Of a stretch of DNA of 64,000 nt, positions 37,334 through 49,270 are shown piece by piece (within the stretch, counting starts at the first letter, position 1; the number at the start of each line of letters is the position of its first letter). A model generated the notes under the pieces. That model was not told the DNA's origin. It worked only from the letters and a program-made list of their open reading frames with translations, and searched no databases. The stretch is taken from positions 60,172,433 through 60,236,432 of the forward strand of contig CM043965.1 in assembly GCA_014529385.2 (NCBI GenBank), in the 5' to 3' direction. Source of the stretch: Adiantum capillus-veneris. Lineage: Eukaryota; Streptophyta; Polypodiopsida; Polypodiales; Pteridaceae. A program made the position numbers and the translations under genes.

Positions 37334-37954
37334 TTAAAATGGCCTCCTTCTCTTGAGATTTTGAGTCCTTTGAGACATATAACATTGCATTACATAGTGA
37401 GTCTCAGGATCATCATGATGGAACATTACAAAATTTCTTATGGTATAGTCTCTCTTGTCTTTAGCATACAACCATTTACATAACCATGGAACAATTTCAT
37501 CTTTTAAAAAACTTTGAATCAATTGAGTAGGTTGGTTCCAAAACTTTGGAAAAATCATATAAGTTCCTTGCATATTCCACATTACTCGATATGGACTATC
37601 ATCAAATATTATAGTGTTTCCCCCATCTAAATAATCAAATAGCTTCCATATGGTCGAAAGATTTTTGTGATAGGCTCTTTTGTAACCGATCATGAAATTT
37701 GAATTTTGGCAGCACCGGTTATCCATAATCATCTTGAATTTGTGACTTTGTGTAGGAAAATAGGTCTTGATTATGTGTTGAGCTTTTTGTAAACGATGGA
37801 AGCTCCAAATCCAAACTTCAAAGAACACAAAGAAAAATATTAAGAAATACTCTGCATCTGGACGCACCGCATACACCTCATTGTTATCTTCTACAATGCA
37901 CATGTACTTGGTCCAGGTTGGCCTTGATTGAAGCTCAAATGTTGCAAGAAGCAC
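37334..37954 (-). CDS. FCP1/NIF-like HAD phosphatase domain, N-terminally incomplete
   Basis: A 206-codon frame without stops. It reads YAVRPDAEYFL, then FEVWIWSFHRLQKAQ, then KRAYHKNLSTIWKLFDYL, then TIIFDDSPYRVMWN and YMIFPKFWNQP. In FCP1-homology proteins these correspond to RPG-x-x-x-FL, the F-x-V-x-IWS strand, the K-D-L segment, and the DDSP motif with its catalytic-site aspartates. The N-terminal D-x-D-G-T nucleophile motif is missing and should lie on an upstream exon. These enzymes dephosphorylate proteins, for example the RNA polymerase II tail, in the nucleus. A spliced exon of a real gene is possible, but its neighbours are decayed. Start at 37954 is arbitrary. Confidence 0.6.
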   Translation of the reverse strand: MLLATFELQSRPTWTKYMCIVEDNNEVYAVRPDAEYFLIFFFVFFEVWIWSFHRLQKAQHIIKTYFPTQSHKFKMIMDNRCCQNSNFMIGYKRAYHKNLSTIWKLFDYLDGGNTIIFDDSPYRVMWNMQGTYMIFPKFWNQPTQLIQSFLKDEIVPWLCKWLYAKDKRDYTIRNFVMFHHDDPETHYVMQCYMSQRTQNLKRRRPF

Positions 37955-38149
37955 ACCCTATAAATCCAAGATAAGCATTATTTTGTCCTATTTGAAAGAT
38001 GTTGGTAGATAATGCAACCATTGCTCTTGGTTTGAATGTGATATTTGATGTAATATGAAAGGGAGCTCCTCTATTTTATGATAATCTAAAAGCAAAACAT
38101 TTTTTCTTAGAAACCCTGAAATGATTAAAAAAAAGTTAATATAGAGATC

Positions 38150-38340
38150 TTAAGTGTGTTGAAGACCTTAGGGACATAGGGTGCTAATTTGTGGTTACAC
38201 TTAGTAAGGGCCTATGCAAGAACACATGCCAAACTATGACCCTATGGCCTTAGAGTCATAGGGTGTTGAAACCATAAAGCGAAATTCCCCCAAGGTTATA
38301 GAGCAAGATTTGACCTTATGAGCATGTAGATTGTCCTTGA
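38150..38340. repeat. Palindrome-cored minisatellite, small block
   Basis: Two to three strongly diverged units between the two FCP1-like segments, for example 'accctatggcc'-like and 'gagtcatagggtg' phrases at 38238-38262. Confidence 0.6.
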
Positions 38341-38597
38341 TGGCACAATGAACTCAAATTTCAAAGCAAACAACTATAAAAGCTTTTTATAAAAAAAAAC
38401 ATTTGGCACATGAAACTCAGAAGTTACTTATAGTATTGAAAGACAATTTAAAAAACTATTAATCATTTACATCTTCATATATCTTGCAACCTAAGCACTC
38501 TAGAAAAGTCTCTGAGTACATAAAGATCTTTGTAAATGACAAAATGTTACAAAACATTGCTCCATCATTTCTTGATATAGGGCTATTTGAAATCATA

Positions 38598-39510
38598 CTA
38601 AATTTTTAGATGCTTTATATAATTCCTGGCTTCATGTACTTTGATCACAGGCTCCTTGTATCCCAATTTTTGGGCAAGCATGATTGCTTCTGTACCTTTG
38701 AAGGCTGATAATGATTTGATATTCTTTAAGACCCTTACTTTTTCTCGATCACGTGCTGAAAGTTTCTTGTCTTGACTTCGAGTGGACATTCCACTAGTGC
38801 TAGATGTTGTAACTTTCTCATCGTGAAGAGGACGAGAAACTTCTAGTAGCCTTCCCGTGGAGTAGGTTTTTCCTAGAAAAATTAGATTTCTCTCCTCCCA
38901 CTCTGCAACAACCTTGTGTATACGGTTATAAGTCTCGTGACCTTGAGCAATGGGTGCTTGTCCATATACATGAGACCCTGTAACTATGCGAATGTCATTA
39001 ACATGATTGAGAGCTTTGATATATGGTAGCAGCTCCCCAAGGAGGATATTATCATCCTCATCATCAACATTAAATGATGGTGGAAAAATAAAATTCATTG
39101 CAGGATTCACACATCCCTTTGATGGTTCATCATCTACAAGAAGCAATCTTCTTGCATCAAGCCCAAATTTTGATGATGCAATAGCCAACGGTTTGAAAAG
39201 TGCTTCTACTCCTGGATTATCTAAGCGAGTGATCCTTGATTCTACGCATGGTTGAAATTGGCTTTGCCCCAGATAATAAAGAATGGAAAACAAATTTTAG
39301 CTTCCTTTTCTAAAATCTTGATGATGTCCACAACATGCATGTCATTAGCAGAACTGACCATATCCCTACATTGAAATTGCTAAGTAGAGCCTTCAAAAAC
39401 TCAATGCATCCTGGACGAAGAACAATATGCTCATGTCCAAACTTTAAGCTCTTCATTTTCTTGGAATTTTGCCAGCATCTCCTCAGGAACAATCCACACA
39501 AGCTCACTAT
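38598..39510 (-). pseudogene. Second FCP1/NIF-like HAD domain, frameshifted, nucleophile motif lost
   Basis: From 39510 down the frame reads LTIIVSLCGLFL where the family has its D-x-D-G-T strand; both aspartates are gone. Next come VLRPGCIEFLKALL and FNVGIWS. After frameshifts near 39370 and 39290 come GVEALFKPLAIASSKFGL and ARRLLLVDDEPSKGCVNP, followed by NFIFPPSF and a LLPYIKALN helix. The C-terminal 90 residues are Ser/Lys-rich and end with a possible helical region. It is a paralogue of the domain at 37334-37954 and is not catalytic as it stands. Confidence 0.6.
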
Positions 39511-40275
39511 TATAGTCAGCATTGGCTTGTTGGTGGATGGAAGGTCTGACTCACCATGCACTTCGATTTCCAAATCCTGGGGTACTAAAATATTTGTGTT
39601 GGATTCTCCTTCTGGCGTTGCACATGTTCTGGAACTTCCGTTTCCTTTTACTTCCATTGTGGTGTCATGCAATCCAATTCCCAACTCTTGGGCTACTAGA
39701 ATATTTTCATTGGATCTTCTTCTTCCCTTGCACATGTTCTGGAACTTTCACTGTCTTCTTCCATTGGATTACTCTTTAAATTTATCTCCAGTCGTTGTAG
39801 CAGTTGACCTTCAAAGACTTGTAGATTCTTGTCATCTTTGTCAGAAACTCTTTGGTTGACATGGAGATTGATAGAATCTTTCTCAGTAGGGTCAATGGCA
39901 TTAGCATCCTCTATACCAACAATCTCGAGTAAAACTTTGTCAGCCGCAATATCTTGTTGAAGGACTGCAAGTTTAAAGAACACCTAATTTTAGATTCCAA
40001 AGTATCTACATTTTGATAACTCTTTTTTGTCACACTCTTAGAAAAAACTAATTGCAAATAGCAAATTTACTAACTGACAACACATCTACAATGAATTTAT
40101 TTTTATGTTCCTTATTGTCTAGATATTCCTAATCTTTATCTAGCTACAATATTTCTTTGTCCATGATGGTGGCGCCTAGGAGTATACTTGGAGAAACATT
40201 TATGCCTTTAAGCTCTAGAGCACAAGTCTCATTTTCTATTGCCATGATCTTCTTGCATTGGATGATTTCCTTGAC
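39511..40275 (-). pseudogene. Upstream coding remains of the FCP1-like locus
   Basis: Frames at 39310-39735 and 39696-39983 hold acidic, Ser/Thr-rich sequence with repeated phrases (ENILVAQELGIGLHD and NILVPQDLEIEVHG), an internal duplication of about 100 bp visible at 39560-39720. A further stretch near 40160-40270 reads ENETCALELKGINVS. No domain is recognised. It probably formed the low-complexity N-terminus of the phosphatase-like protein. Confidence 0.35.
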
Positions 40276-41420
40276 TAAGTTTCTTATGGCCTTCAGGCCA
40301 TACAGTTCTCTTTGTAGATATCTCTATGACTTTAAGATAATCCAAAATAGGATTGTTGGGAGGTCTCAACATATAAATAGATATATGTCTTCAAAGCCAT
40401 ATGGTACTTTATTTATGTGTCACCCTATGGCCCTAAGGCCATGGGTTGTCATAGGGCCACACAATGCCCTCTATGAGCACTAGTAAGAAACCATATATGC
40501 TTTATGTTGGCACCCTATGATCCGAGGGCCACAAGGTTTGCCTCTTATGCTAGTAAGAAACCCTTTATGCTACATGTTGTCGCTCTATGGCCTTTGGGCT
40601 ATAGGGTGCCCTCTGTGCTAGTAACAAATCCTCTATGCTAGTAACAAATCCTCTATGCTCTATGTTTGCACCCTATGGACCTAGGGCCACAAGATACCCT
40701 CTATTATAGTAAGAAATCATCTATTCTCTATGTTTGTACCCTATGGACCTAGGGCGACAAGGTACCCTCTATGCTAGTAAGAATCCTGTATGCTCAATAT
40801 TGAAACCCTATGGCCCCAAGGCCATAGGATTTCCTCTATGCTAGTAAGAAAAACCCTCTACGCTCTATGTTGGCACCCTATGGAGACTTGAGGGCCACAA
40901 GATACCCTTTATAATGCTACTAAGAAACCTGTTATGCTCTAGGGGAGCACCAAATAGCCCCTAGGCCACAAGGTTCCCTCTATGCTAGAAAGAAAACCTC
41001 TACGGTCTACATTGGCAACCTACAGCCCTCGGGCCATAGGGTGCATCAAATGGCTCCTAGGCCACATGGTGCCCTCTATGATAGAAAGGAAACCTCTGCG
41101 CTCTACATTGACACTCTATGTCCCCAAGGCCATAGGGTGCCCCTTACGCCTAGTATGAAACCATTGAAACTCTATATTAGCATCTAAAGACCGTAGGCCA
41201 CAAGGTGAGCTCTATGTTAGTAAGAAACCATTTAAACTCTATGTTGGTAATCTATGGCCCAAAGGCCATAAGATAGCCAAGGAACCCTTTAGGAGCATTC
41301 CCCACAAACACCACCTTATGGCCCCATGGTGATTTAGTGTCCTAGGTGCCCTTCTTAAGACTCTTTTATTTTTGTATCATATGGCCCTAGGGAAATAAGC
41401 TATCCTCTATACTATCAAAA
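40276..41420. repeat. Palindrome-cored minisatellite, block 2
   Basis: About sixteen units of the same type as block 1. Typical phrases are 'gccctctatgctagtaagaa' and 'cctatggccccaaggccata'. Units vary by substitutions and by gain or loss of short pieces. Confidence 0.9.
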
Positions 41421-41890
41421 AACTTGTTACAATTAAAGAACTAGATCTTCACATAATCCAAAGGACAAATGCTTCAATAACCATTTATACTCGATGTTTA
41501 CTATCTAGGCAAATAATTGGCATTTACAACAAATACTGAATATATGTTTAATCTAGTTAGTTGCAATTCAAAGATAATTATTTCAAAGAAAATATGTTTA
41601 ATCTAGTTAGTTGCAATACAAAGATAATTATTTCAAACGCTTACACCATCAATTCAAAATAGAATAACTTACACCCAACAAAAAATGATCATACATCAAT
41701 TGTTCAAACTCTCATTTTGGAATTTTGAGGACTAAATACTTTTTAGTTTTTTCTAGCTTATTTCATTCTCAATAGAATATTAAACCTTAATCACAAGATA
41801 AGAAATATATGTCCCTAATGTATATGGACACAAGATATAAGGCCAAAGAAAAATGTTATTGAAACACTTAAAGAGTCTTTAGGTGACCTA
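41421..41890. other. Spacer with a 64-bp local duplication
   Basis: The phrase 'tatgtttaatctagttagtt' plus 'caaagataattatttcaaa' occurs at 41534-41592 and again at 41600-41636. No gene. Confidence 0.6.
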
Positions 41891-42500
41891 GAATAACCAA
41901 CGTATGGTCTAAAGGCCATAGGGTGTCATGTGATGTTTTATAAGATGTGTCCATAAGAGCTAGGTGATTTGTATCCATGGGGTGGTTTAAGTGCCCCTGT
42001 GGAGAATCTATGTCACCACCCTATGGCCCTAAGGCCTTAGGGTATCCCAAATGCTCTTGGATAACTTATGTTTCCTTCTAGAATAGCCCAAATACTCATG
42101 TGCCCGTTTAGAGACTTTATGTAATCACTCTATATACATAAGATTGTAGGATAGCTGTGTTGACACCCTATGGCCTTAAGGCTATAAACTAGCCCAAATG
42201 CTTATGTGCCCTTTTAAAGACTCTATGTAATCACCCTATATCCATAAGATTGTAGGGTAGCCAAATGCTTTTGGGGGATTCTATGTTGACACCCTATGGG
42301 CCTAAGGCTATAGAGTAACCCAGATGCTTATGTGCCCTTTTAGAGACTCGGTGTAATCACCCTACATCCGTAAGGTTGTAGGGTATCCCATTTTCTTTTG
42401 GGGTATTCTATGGCCCTAGGGCCATAGGGTGTCATGTCTACAAAGAACTCTATGATCCTCAAGTCTACAAAGAACTCTATGATCCTCAAGTCATAGGGTA
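41891..42500. repeat. Palindrome-cored minisatellite, block 3
   Basis: Units here have a different linker ('tgcccttttagagactctat', 'cataagattgtagggtagcc') but the same palindromic core, for example 'tatggccctagggccatagg' at 42409-42428, which is close to a perfect inverted repeat. Confidence 0.85.
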
Positions 42501-42813
42501 TTCTTCCCAAACCTCATATGATCAATTAACTTTAAAGTATTACATAATATATATCTTGTGACCATATATAAATGTATAATTCTATTTACCACAACATGTC
42601 CATATAATATCATACACATAAGTCTAATTCATTTATTATGAAAAAACTCAAACTCACAAGTTCACATTTTTTCAAAGAAAATAAATTGAGAAAAATAACG
42701 AGCCAAACATCAATGTTTTTAACATCATGGGCAGATTTGAGATGGGAAAAATAAAATAAAATGACAACAATAATAATCTAAATATCAGTAATGTAATATC
42801 ATGGGTGGCTAGC

Positions 42814-45510
42814 TTAACCTGTTTCCTGTAGAATTTCTAGAATGGCCTCAGCACTTGCATCCAATGGTTCTTCAATTTCTTCTTCCTCTGAATCCTTGGC
42901 ATTGACTTTCTCTATGTTATCCACACCTATCCACCTTCTAAGATCAAGATCTTCTTCCACTATGGAATGGCAAAGAGATTCCAATTGCGTCATTTGATCA
43001 CTACTACATGCAACTGGTATCACCTTTCTCTATTGTTGTAGTGCCTTTTTAGTCCCATAGCCTAATGAGAAGATGTCTATCACTTGATCATCTTCTTTGA
43101 GACAGATGCATTTGATTGCATGACGTACGAAAAAGGATTTGGCCGTGGTCACAGCATCATACTCGTCGTCATTGATGCAGAGAGTATGCATTGGCTCCAG
43201 CAGTGACTCTTTAACACTATAGTAGCTCAAAGAGCACATAAATTACTTCGCAAAGAGCACATGTTTGGACTCTGATCCCATTAAGGAGCTCAAAGGTAGA
43301 ATGTGCATTTCATACCATTTAGCTTTTTGAGAAATTGCCTTCTCTAGGGAAGCAGCATGCTGATACTTGACTAAGCCAGCAATTAAAAACTCTGAAGGTT
43401 GATGTGCTACCCCACATACTCCATCAATTACTTTACCAAATTGGGCAGCACTCCAACCACTAGATGTAAGACTTTTGTGTGTTGTGTCTATGATGCAAAC
43501 ACCAACACGAATTTTAGAGTTATTCTCACTGCAGAGAAACTCAATGCCTTCCAAATTCTTTCCAACACACTTGATTGTCCATGGTAAAATGAATTTCAAA
43601 CTAGAAGTTCCATTATTTTGTGCAATGATCCACTGAAAATATCCCTAGTGATCTCAGGAATTGTCTCTTTCTCCTTTCCTTTTTGTAGTAGGAGATTTAG
43701 CCATTGCGTACAACTCGTGAAGAGAGATTTGTAAATATCATCTGTAATGTTATAATAAGACTTAAATTTATCCCATGAAGTAATTGGTATTGCTGATGGA
43801 TCTATCTCTTTAAATTCTATCAACATTTGAGGCTCAAAAACCCTAGTCTTCTTTAAGACCATTGCACGTGCAGTGAGGTCGAATATGCCCGCTTGACGTG
43901 GTTGCTTCACTAAACAGATCTTCTCATCTGTCATCTCCTATTGTAGTAGCTTGACATCATTATCTTCTAGACCATTTAGGCATCTAAAGGTTGTTATGCT
44001 TGGTGGTCACCCATGAGAATTTGATGTCTGATGCTTCTCCAAGATGTTTATCCACTGATCATAGATTTCATCATCGTACATGACCATGTGTACTTCTTTG
44101 TTGGCAAATGATTTATGGTTGAACACGATGTTCGCCACATTTACAAAGGCCTTCAAAATAAAGAAAAGAAAATTAACTTTATTTCAAGACATATTTGTAA
44201 CAAAAACAAGCATAGGGAAGTGCAACTTACATCCCAACCTGCTCGACTCGGATGACCTACAGGAACACCTGCCTTGGGTTTTGTTGGTTTAGAATATGCA
44301 AGCCATTGACTACGGCCATGCTTCAAGACATCCACATAAGGCTGGTGTTTCATTGCTGCTATTCTCTCCATGTTCTCCATTTTGGAAATCCGAACGGGAA
44401 CCTCTTTCGGAGCGTCTACCACTATCCTTGCAGTTCTAAACTTGTAGAACTCTTTTCTCAAAGCATACTTAGTGCTGTTGTTACGCAAAAAAGCTCTAGC
44501 CGCTATGATGGAATGTTGACCAGCTAGAATCCAGTAGTGGTATGTTGATAGCTTATCTCCATGCACTTCAGCTGTTTGTAAAGGCATTTTTGTAATTGGG
44601 TTATACGGCATCAAGTCTGCCGCACTAGAGATTGGCCTAGAGTGCCCTGCAAATTGCTTCAAGAGATATTTCACATACACATCTGACAATGGTCTGCATT
44701 TATAGCCATCTGGTGCAAGGTTGCATTGCTCAACTGGGATCAATTGGGTAAATTGTACACCAAATTTAAAATAGTATGAAATTTTGACGTATCCATCTAG
44801 CCCACTCTTAGAAGTTTTGGCAACTTCTTTATCAAGATCTTTTTCTTTGGGCTATATAATAGAGTCCAACGCAGCTAAGGATACTGAGTCCACAACCACT
44901 GCCACTGAGGGGGTTCCAACTGTTAGGGTTGCAACTCCACTAGAGTCGCCTGCTTCTTGAGTCTGTAAGGGTATAACTGAAATATTTTCTTCGGCCACAT
45001 TTCCACTATTTTCTCCAAGTAAGGGAGTCTGACTCTCCTTGAGCGTCTTAGATTGATTTGTTTTACCTGTGTCTTCATTCTTTCACTTCTTATTCTTCTT
45101 TGTGCTGCTCAATTTACCTAAATATTGATTGACTTTCTTAAAGCCCTCAATATATAAGTCTATAAAGTTCTCACTTGGAGTGTCGTCTTGAAGCTCCACC
45201 CACCCTGCTTTTGTCATTGTCACTCCTTCATAATCAACCTTCACCAATTTTTGAGCAAAGGCCACAGGCTCCAACAAGTAGGAGTCACCATTGAGTAGTT
45301 TTACTCCAAGGCATGGAGACATTTCAAGATCTGAAAAATCTTTCTTTATCTCCTTGACAATACCACAATCCTTGAAGGGCAATTGCTCTTTATCTTGAAA
45401 TAACAAGTGGACTTTCTCATCACTTCCACCATTTCGTAAGTGAAAATCTAGATACCAAGAACTTGGTGTTGAGCCTGTTGCATCGAACTGACTTTGACTT
45501 TCTCTTCTGA
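42814..45510 (-). pseudogene. Unrecognised multi-domain protein with a ParB/sulfiredoxin-like motif
   Basis: One frame runs from about 45510 to 44153, broken only by a TGA near 45083 and a TAG near 44853. It then continues through 44130-43600, 43599-43243, 43239-43030 and 43023-42814 with stops between. At 44743-44590 it reads LIPVEQCNLAPDGYKCRPLS, and about 55 residues later YHYWILAGQHSIIAARAFL. That resembles the I-P-hydrophobic start and the G-x-H-R/S loop of ParB/Srx-fold domains. Further on are WSAAQFGKVIDGVCGVAHQP and KWYEMHILPLSS, which I cannot assign. The end is acidic (DSEEEEIEEPLD). It lies between minisatellite blocks 3 and 4. It may be a transposon-borne or host gene; function unknown. 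Confidence 0.45.
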
Positions 45511-45554
45511 GACATTTTATGTAAAAAGAATGACATATATTTAGACAAGATGGA

Positions 45555-48500
45555 TATTATTACATCCATATGGACCTAGGGCATAGAGTCCTCTCTATGT
45601 TAAACCATGTGGTCCTAGGTCCAAAGGGTGCCAACAAAATGGTTCTACAAGTGTACCTAGGCCACTCTATGGTAGTGTGATCACATGTTCTCTTATGACA
45701 TTAGAGGACCCTCAAAGAAGTATCCCTTGAATGGCCTAAATACCCCTTTAGAGCCTCTACACCAACACCATATGGCATCATGTGACCTAAAGTCCATAGG
45801 GTCCCCTGCATGCTAGTAAGAACCTCTCTATGCTCTACATTGGCATCCTATGGCCCCAAGGCCACAAGGTGGCCTCAATGTTTTAAAGAAATGCTTCATG
45901 AGGTTTTTTTGGTAACCTATGACCCCAGGTCCATATGGTGCTCTCCATGCAAGTAAAAACCACTATTTGCTCTATATTGAGGAGACCTTGGATGAAGTCC
46001 ATAGGGTCCCCTCTATGCTAGTAAGAACCTCTGTTTACTCTATAATGGCACCCTGTGGCCTGAAGGTCATAGGGTTCCCTCTATGCTACTAAGAATCTCT
46101 TTGTGCTCTATGCTCTATCATCTATGCTCTATGATCTATATTGACTTCCTATGGCTCCAAGACCACAAGGTGCCCTCATTGTTTCCAAAAACACCTCATT
46201 GTTTTGCTATGGCCCCAAGGCCATAGCTCTCTATGCCGATATAAAGCACCATTTGCTCTATATTAGCTCCCTAAGACCTGAAGGCCATAGGGTTGGCCTC
46301 AAGGGCCCCAAGGGTGCTCTATATGCCAATGAAAAATACTATTTTCTCTATATTGAGAAGACCTTGTGGGCTGAAGGCCATAGGAACCCTTCTATGATGC
46401 ATTTTTGACAACCAATCCCCCTAGGTCACCAGGATGTTCTATATGCTAGTAAAAACACTATTTTCTCTATATTGGCACCATGTGACTTGAAAGCCATATG
46501 GTCCCCTATATTCTAGTAAGAGCCTCTCCATGCTCTATATTGGCACCCTTTGGCCTGAAGGCCATAGGGTCCGATCTTTGCTAGTAAGAACCGATCTATG
46601 CTCTATATTGTCACCCTATGGCCTGAACGCCATAGGGTCCCCTGTATGCTAGTAATAACCTCTCTATGCTCTACAAATCTGTTAACCCCAAGGCCACAAG
46701 TTGCCCTCTATGTTTTGAATAAACCCTTCAAGAGGGTTTTTTGGCAACCTATGGACCCAGGGCCATAGGGTGCTCTCTATGCCATTAAAAAACCCTCATT
46801 GTTTTGGTACCCTATGGCCCCAGGTATAAAGCACTATTTGGTCTCTCTATGCTAGTAAGAACTAATCTTTGTTCTATATTGGCACCCTTTGGCCTGAAGG
46901 CCATAGGCTCCACTCTGTGCTAGTAAGAACCGATGTATTCTCTATATTGGCACCCTAATTCAGGCCATAGGGTCCCTTGTATGTTAGTAAGAACCTCTCT
47001 ATGCTCTACACATACTATGACTCCAAGGGCACAAGGTGCCCTCTATGTTTTGAAGAAACCCTTCATGATGGTTTTTTGGCAACCTATGGACCCAATGCCA
47101 TAGGGTGCTCTCTATGCTAGTAAAAACACTATTTGCTCTATATTGAGGAGACTTTGTGGGCTGAAGGCCATAGGTTCCCCCCTATGCTAGTAAGAATCTC
47201 TATTTTCTCTACGTTGACACCCTGCTTTCTGATTTCCATAGGGTTCCTTGTATGCTAGTAAGAAGCTCTCTATGCTCTATGCTCTATATTGACATCCTAT
47301 GGCCCCAAGGCCACAAGGTGCCCTCATTGTTTCGAAAAAACCCTCATTGTTTTGGCACCCTATGGCCACATATATAAAGCACTATTTGGTCTCTTTATAT
47401 TAGTAAGAACCGATCTATGCTCTATATTGGCACCCTATGGCTTGAAGGCCATAGGGTCCCCCCTATGCTAGTAAGTAAATCTCTATGTTCTACACATCCT
47501 ATATGTTTTGAAGAAACCCTTCATGAGGATTTTTTAGCAACCTATGGACCCAGGGCCATAGGATTCTCTCTATGCCATTGAGGAGACCTTGTGGGCTAAA
47601 GGCCATAGGGTCCCCTCTATGCTAGTAAGAGCCTCTATTTTCTCTACGTTGACACCCTATGGCCTGAAGGCCGTAGGGTTCTCTCTATGATAGTAAGAAG
47701 CTCTCTATGCTCTATATTGACATCCTATGGCCCCAAGGCCACAAGGTACCCTCATAGTTTCTTAAAACCCCTCATTGTTTTGGCACATTATGGCCCCAGG
47801 TATAAAGCACTATTTGGTCTCTCTATGCTAGTAAGAACCGATCTATGCTCTATATTGGGACCATGTGGAGTTCAGGCCATAGGGTCCTATGTATGCTAGT
47901 AAGAACCTCTCTATGCTCTACAACAATCTTATGACCCTAAGGGCACAAGTGCCCTGTATGTTTTAAAGAAACCCTTCATGAGGGTTTTTTTGGCAACCTA
48001 TGGACCCAGGGCCATAGGATGCTCTCTATGCCAATAAAAAACACTATTGCTCTATATTGAGGAGACCTTGTGGGCTGAAGGCCATAGGGTATCCTCTATG
48101 CTAGAACCTCTGTTTTCTCTATATTCACACCCTGTGGCTTGAAGGCCATAGGGTTCCCTCTATGGTAGTAAGAAGCTCTCTATGCTCTATGCTCTATGCT
48201 CTATGCTCTATGCTCTATGCTCTATATTGACATCCTATGGCCCCAAGGCCACAAGGTGCCCTCATTGTTTTGAAAAAACCCTCATTGTTTTGACAACATA
48301 TGACCCCATGTATAAAGAACTATTTGGTCTCTCTATGCTAGTAAGAAGAGATCTATGTTGTATATTGGGACTCTATGGCCTTGAGGCCATAGGGTCCCTT
48401 GTATGCTAGTAAGAACCTCTCTATGCTCTACACATCTTATGAACCTAAGGGCACAAGGTGCCCTGTATGTTTTAAAGAAACCATTCATGACAGTTTTTTG

Positions 48501-48765
48501 GCAACCTATGGACCCAGGTCCATAGGGTGCTCTCTATGCCAGTAAAAAGCACTATCTGCTCTATATTGAGGAGACCTTGTGGGCTGAATGTCATAGGGTC
48601 CCCTCTATGCTAGTAAGAACCTCTGTTTTCTCTATATTGACACCCTATGGTCTGAAGGCCATAGGGTTCCCTCTATGGTAGTAAGAAGCTCTCTATGCTC
48701 TTTGCACTATGCTCTATATAGAGATCCTATGGCCCGAAGGCCACAAGGTGCCATCATTGTTTCAG
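45555..48765. repeat. Palindrome-cored minisatellite, block 4, with higher-order structure
   Basis: The longest block, several dozen units. Cores such as 'cctgaaggccatagggt' and 'ggccccaaggccacaaggtg' alternate with 'ctctatgctagtaagaacc' linkers. From about 46.7 kb a higher-order pattern appears. The phrase 'actatttggtctctctatgc' recurs near 46833, 47381, 47809 and 48319, giving intervals of about 548, 428 and 510 bp. A run of six CTCTATG repeats lies at 48176-48222. Short open frames within are not genes. Confidence 0.92.
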
Positions 48766-49270
48766 ATGGAATGTAGGGCACCTTGTGACCCTAGGGAACA
48801 TAGGGGATTAATCATATGGCCCTTGAGATTGTAGATTGTCACCCTATGGCCCTTGGACCACAAGGTCTTTAGATGGGATAGAGGGAATACAAGGGCCCAA
48901 GGGTGGCCTATGTACATATGGTACACCATGGTGCATATTAACGGGCACCATGGAAGCCCCATGCACCTAAGGCTCTAGGGCCATAGGATCTCCACAAGGA
49001 ACATAGGAAATCATATGGCCCTTGCGATTGTACATTGCCACCCCATGGGTCTTGGACCAGAGGGTCTTCAGATGGAACGTAGGGCACCTTGTGACCCTAG
49101 GGAAAATAGGGAATCCTATTGCCCTTTAAATTGTAGATTGTCACCCTATGGCCCTTGGGCCACAAGGTCTCTAGATGGGACGTAGGGCACCCTGTGATCC
49201 TATGGATCTAGGCCATAGGATCTCCAAAAAGAACATATGGAACCATATGGCCCTTGAGATTGTACATTGT
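48766..49270. repeat. Palindrome-cored minisatellite, variant sub-array
   Basis: Units here are longer and carry 'gtagggcaccttgtgaccct' and 'gattgtagattgtcacccta'. Anchors at 48773, 49079 and 49181 give irregular periods of about 100-300 bp. The block ends exactly where the copia 5' LTR begins. Confidence 0.8.

Noticed and set aside
46151-48409. Short frames repeating YGPKATRCPH-like peptides
   Set aside because: They are translations of minisatellite units and shift with each indel.
45555-49270. CRISPR-like array
   Set aside because: Units are degenerate, spacers are not unique, periods vary, and the context is a plant nuclear genome.
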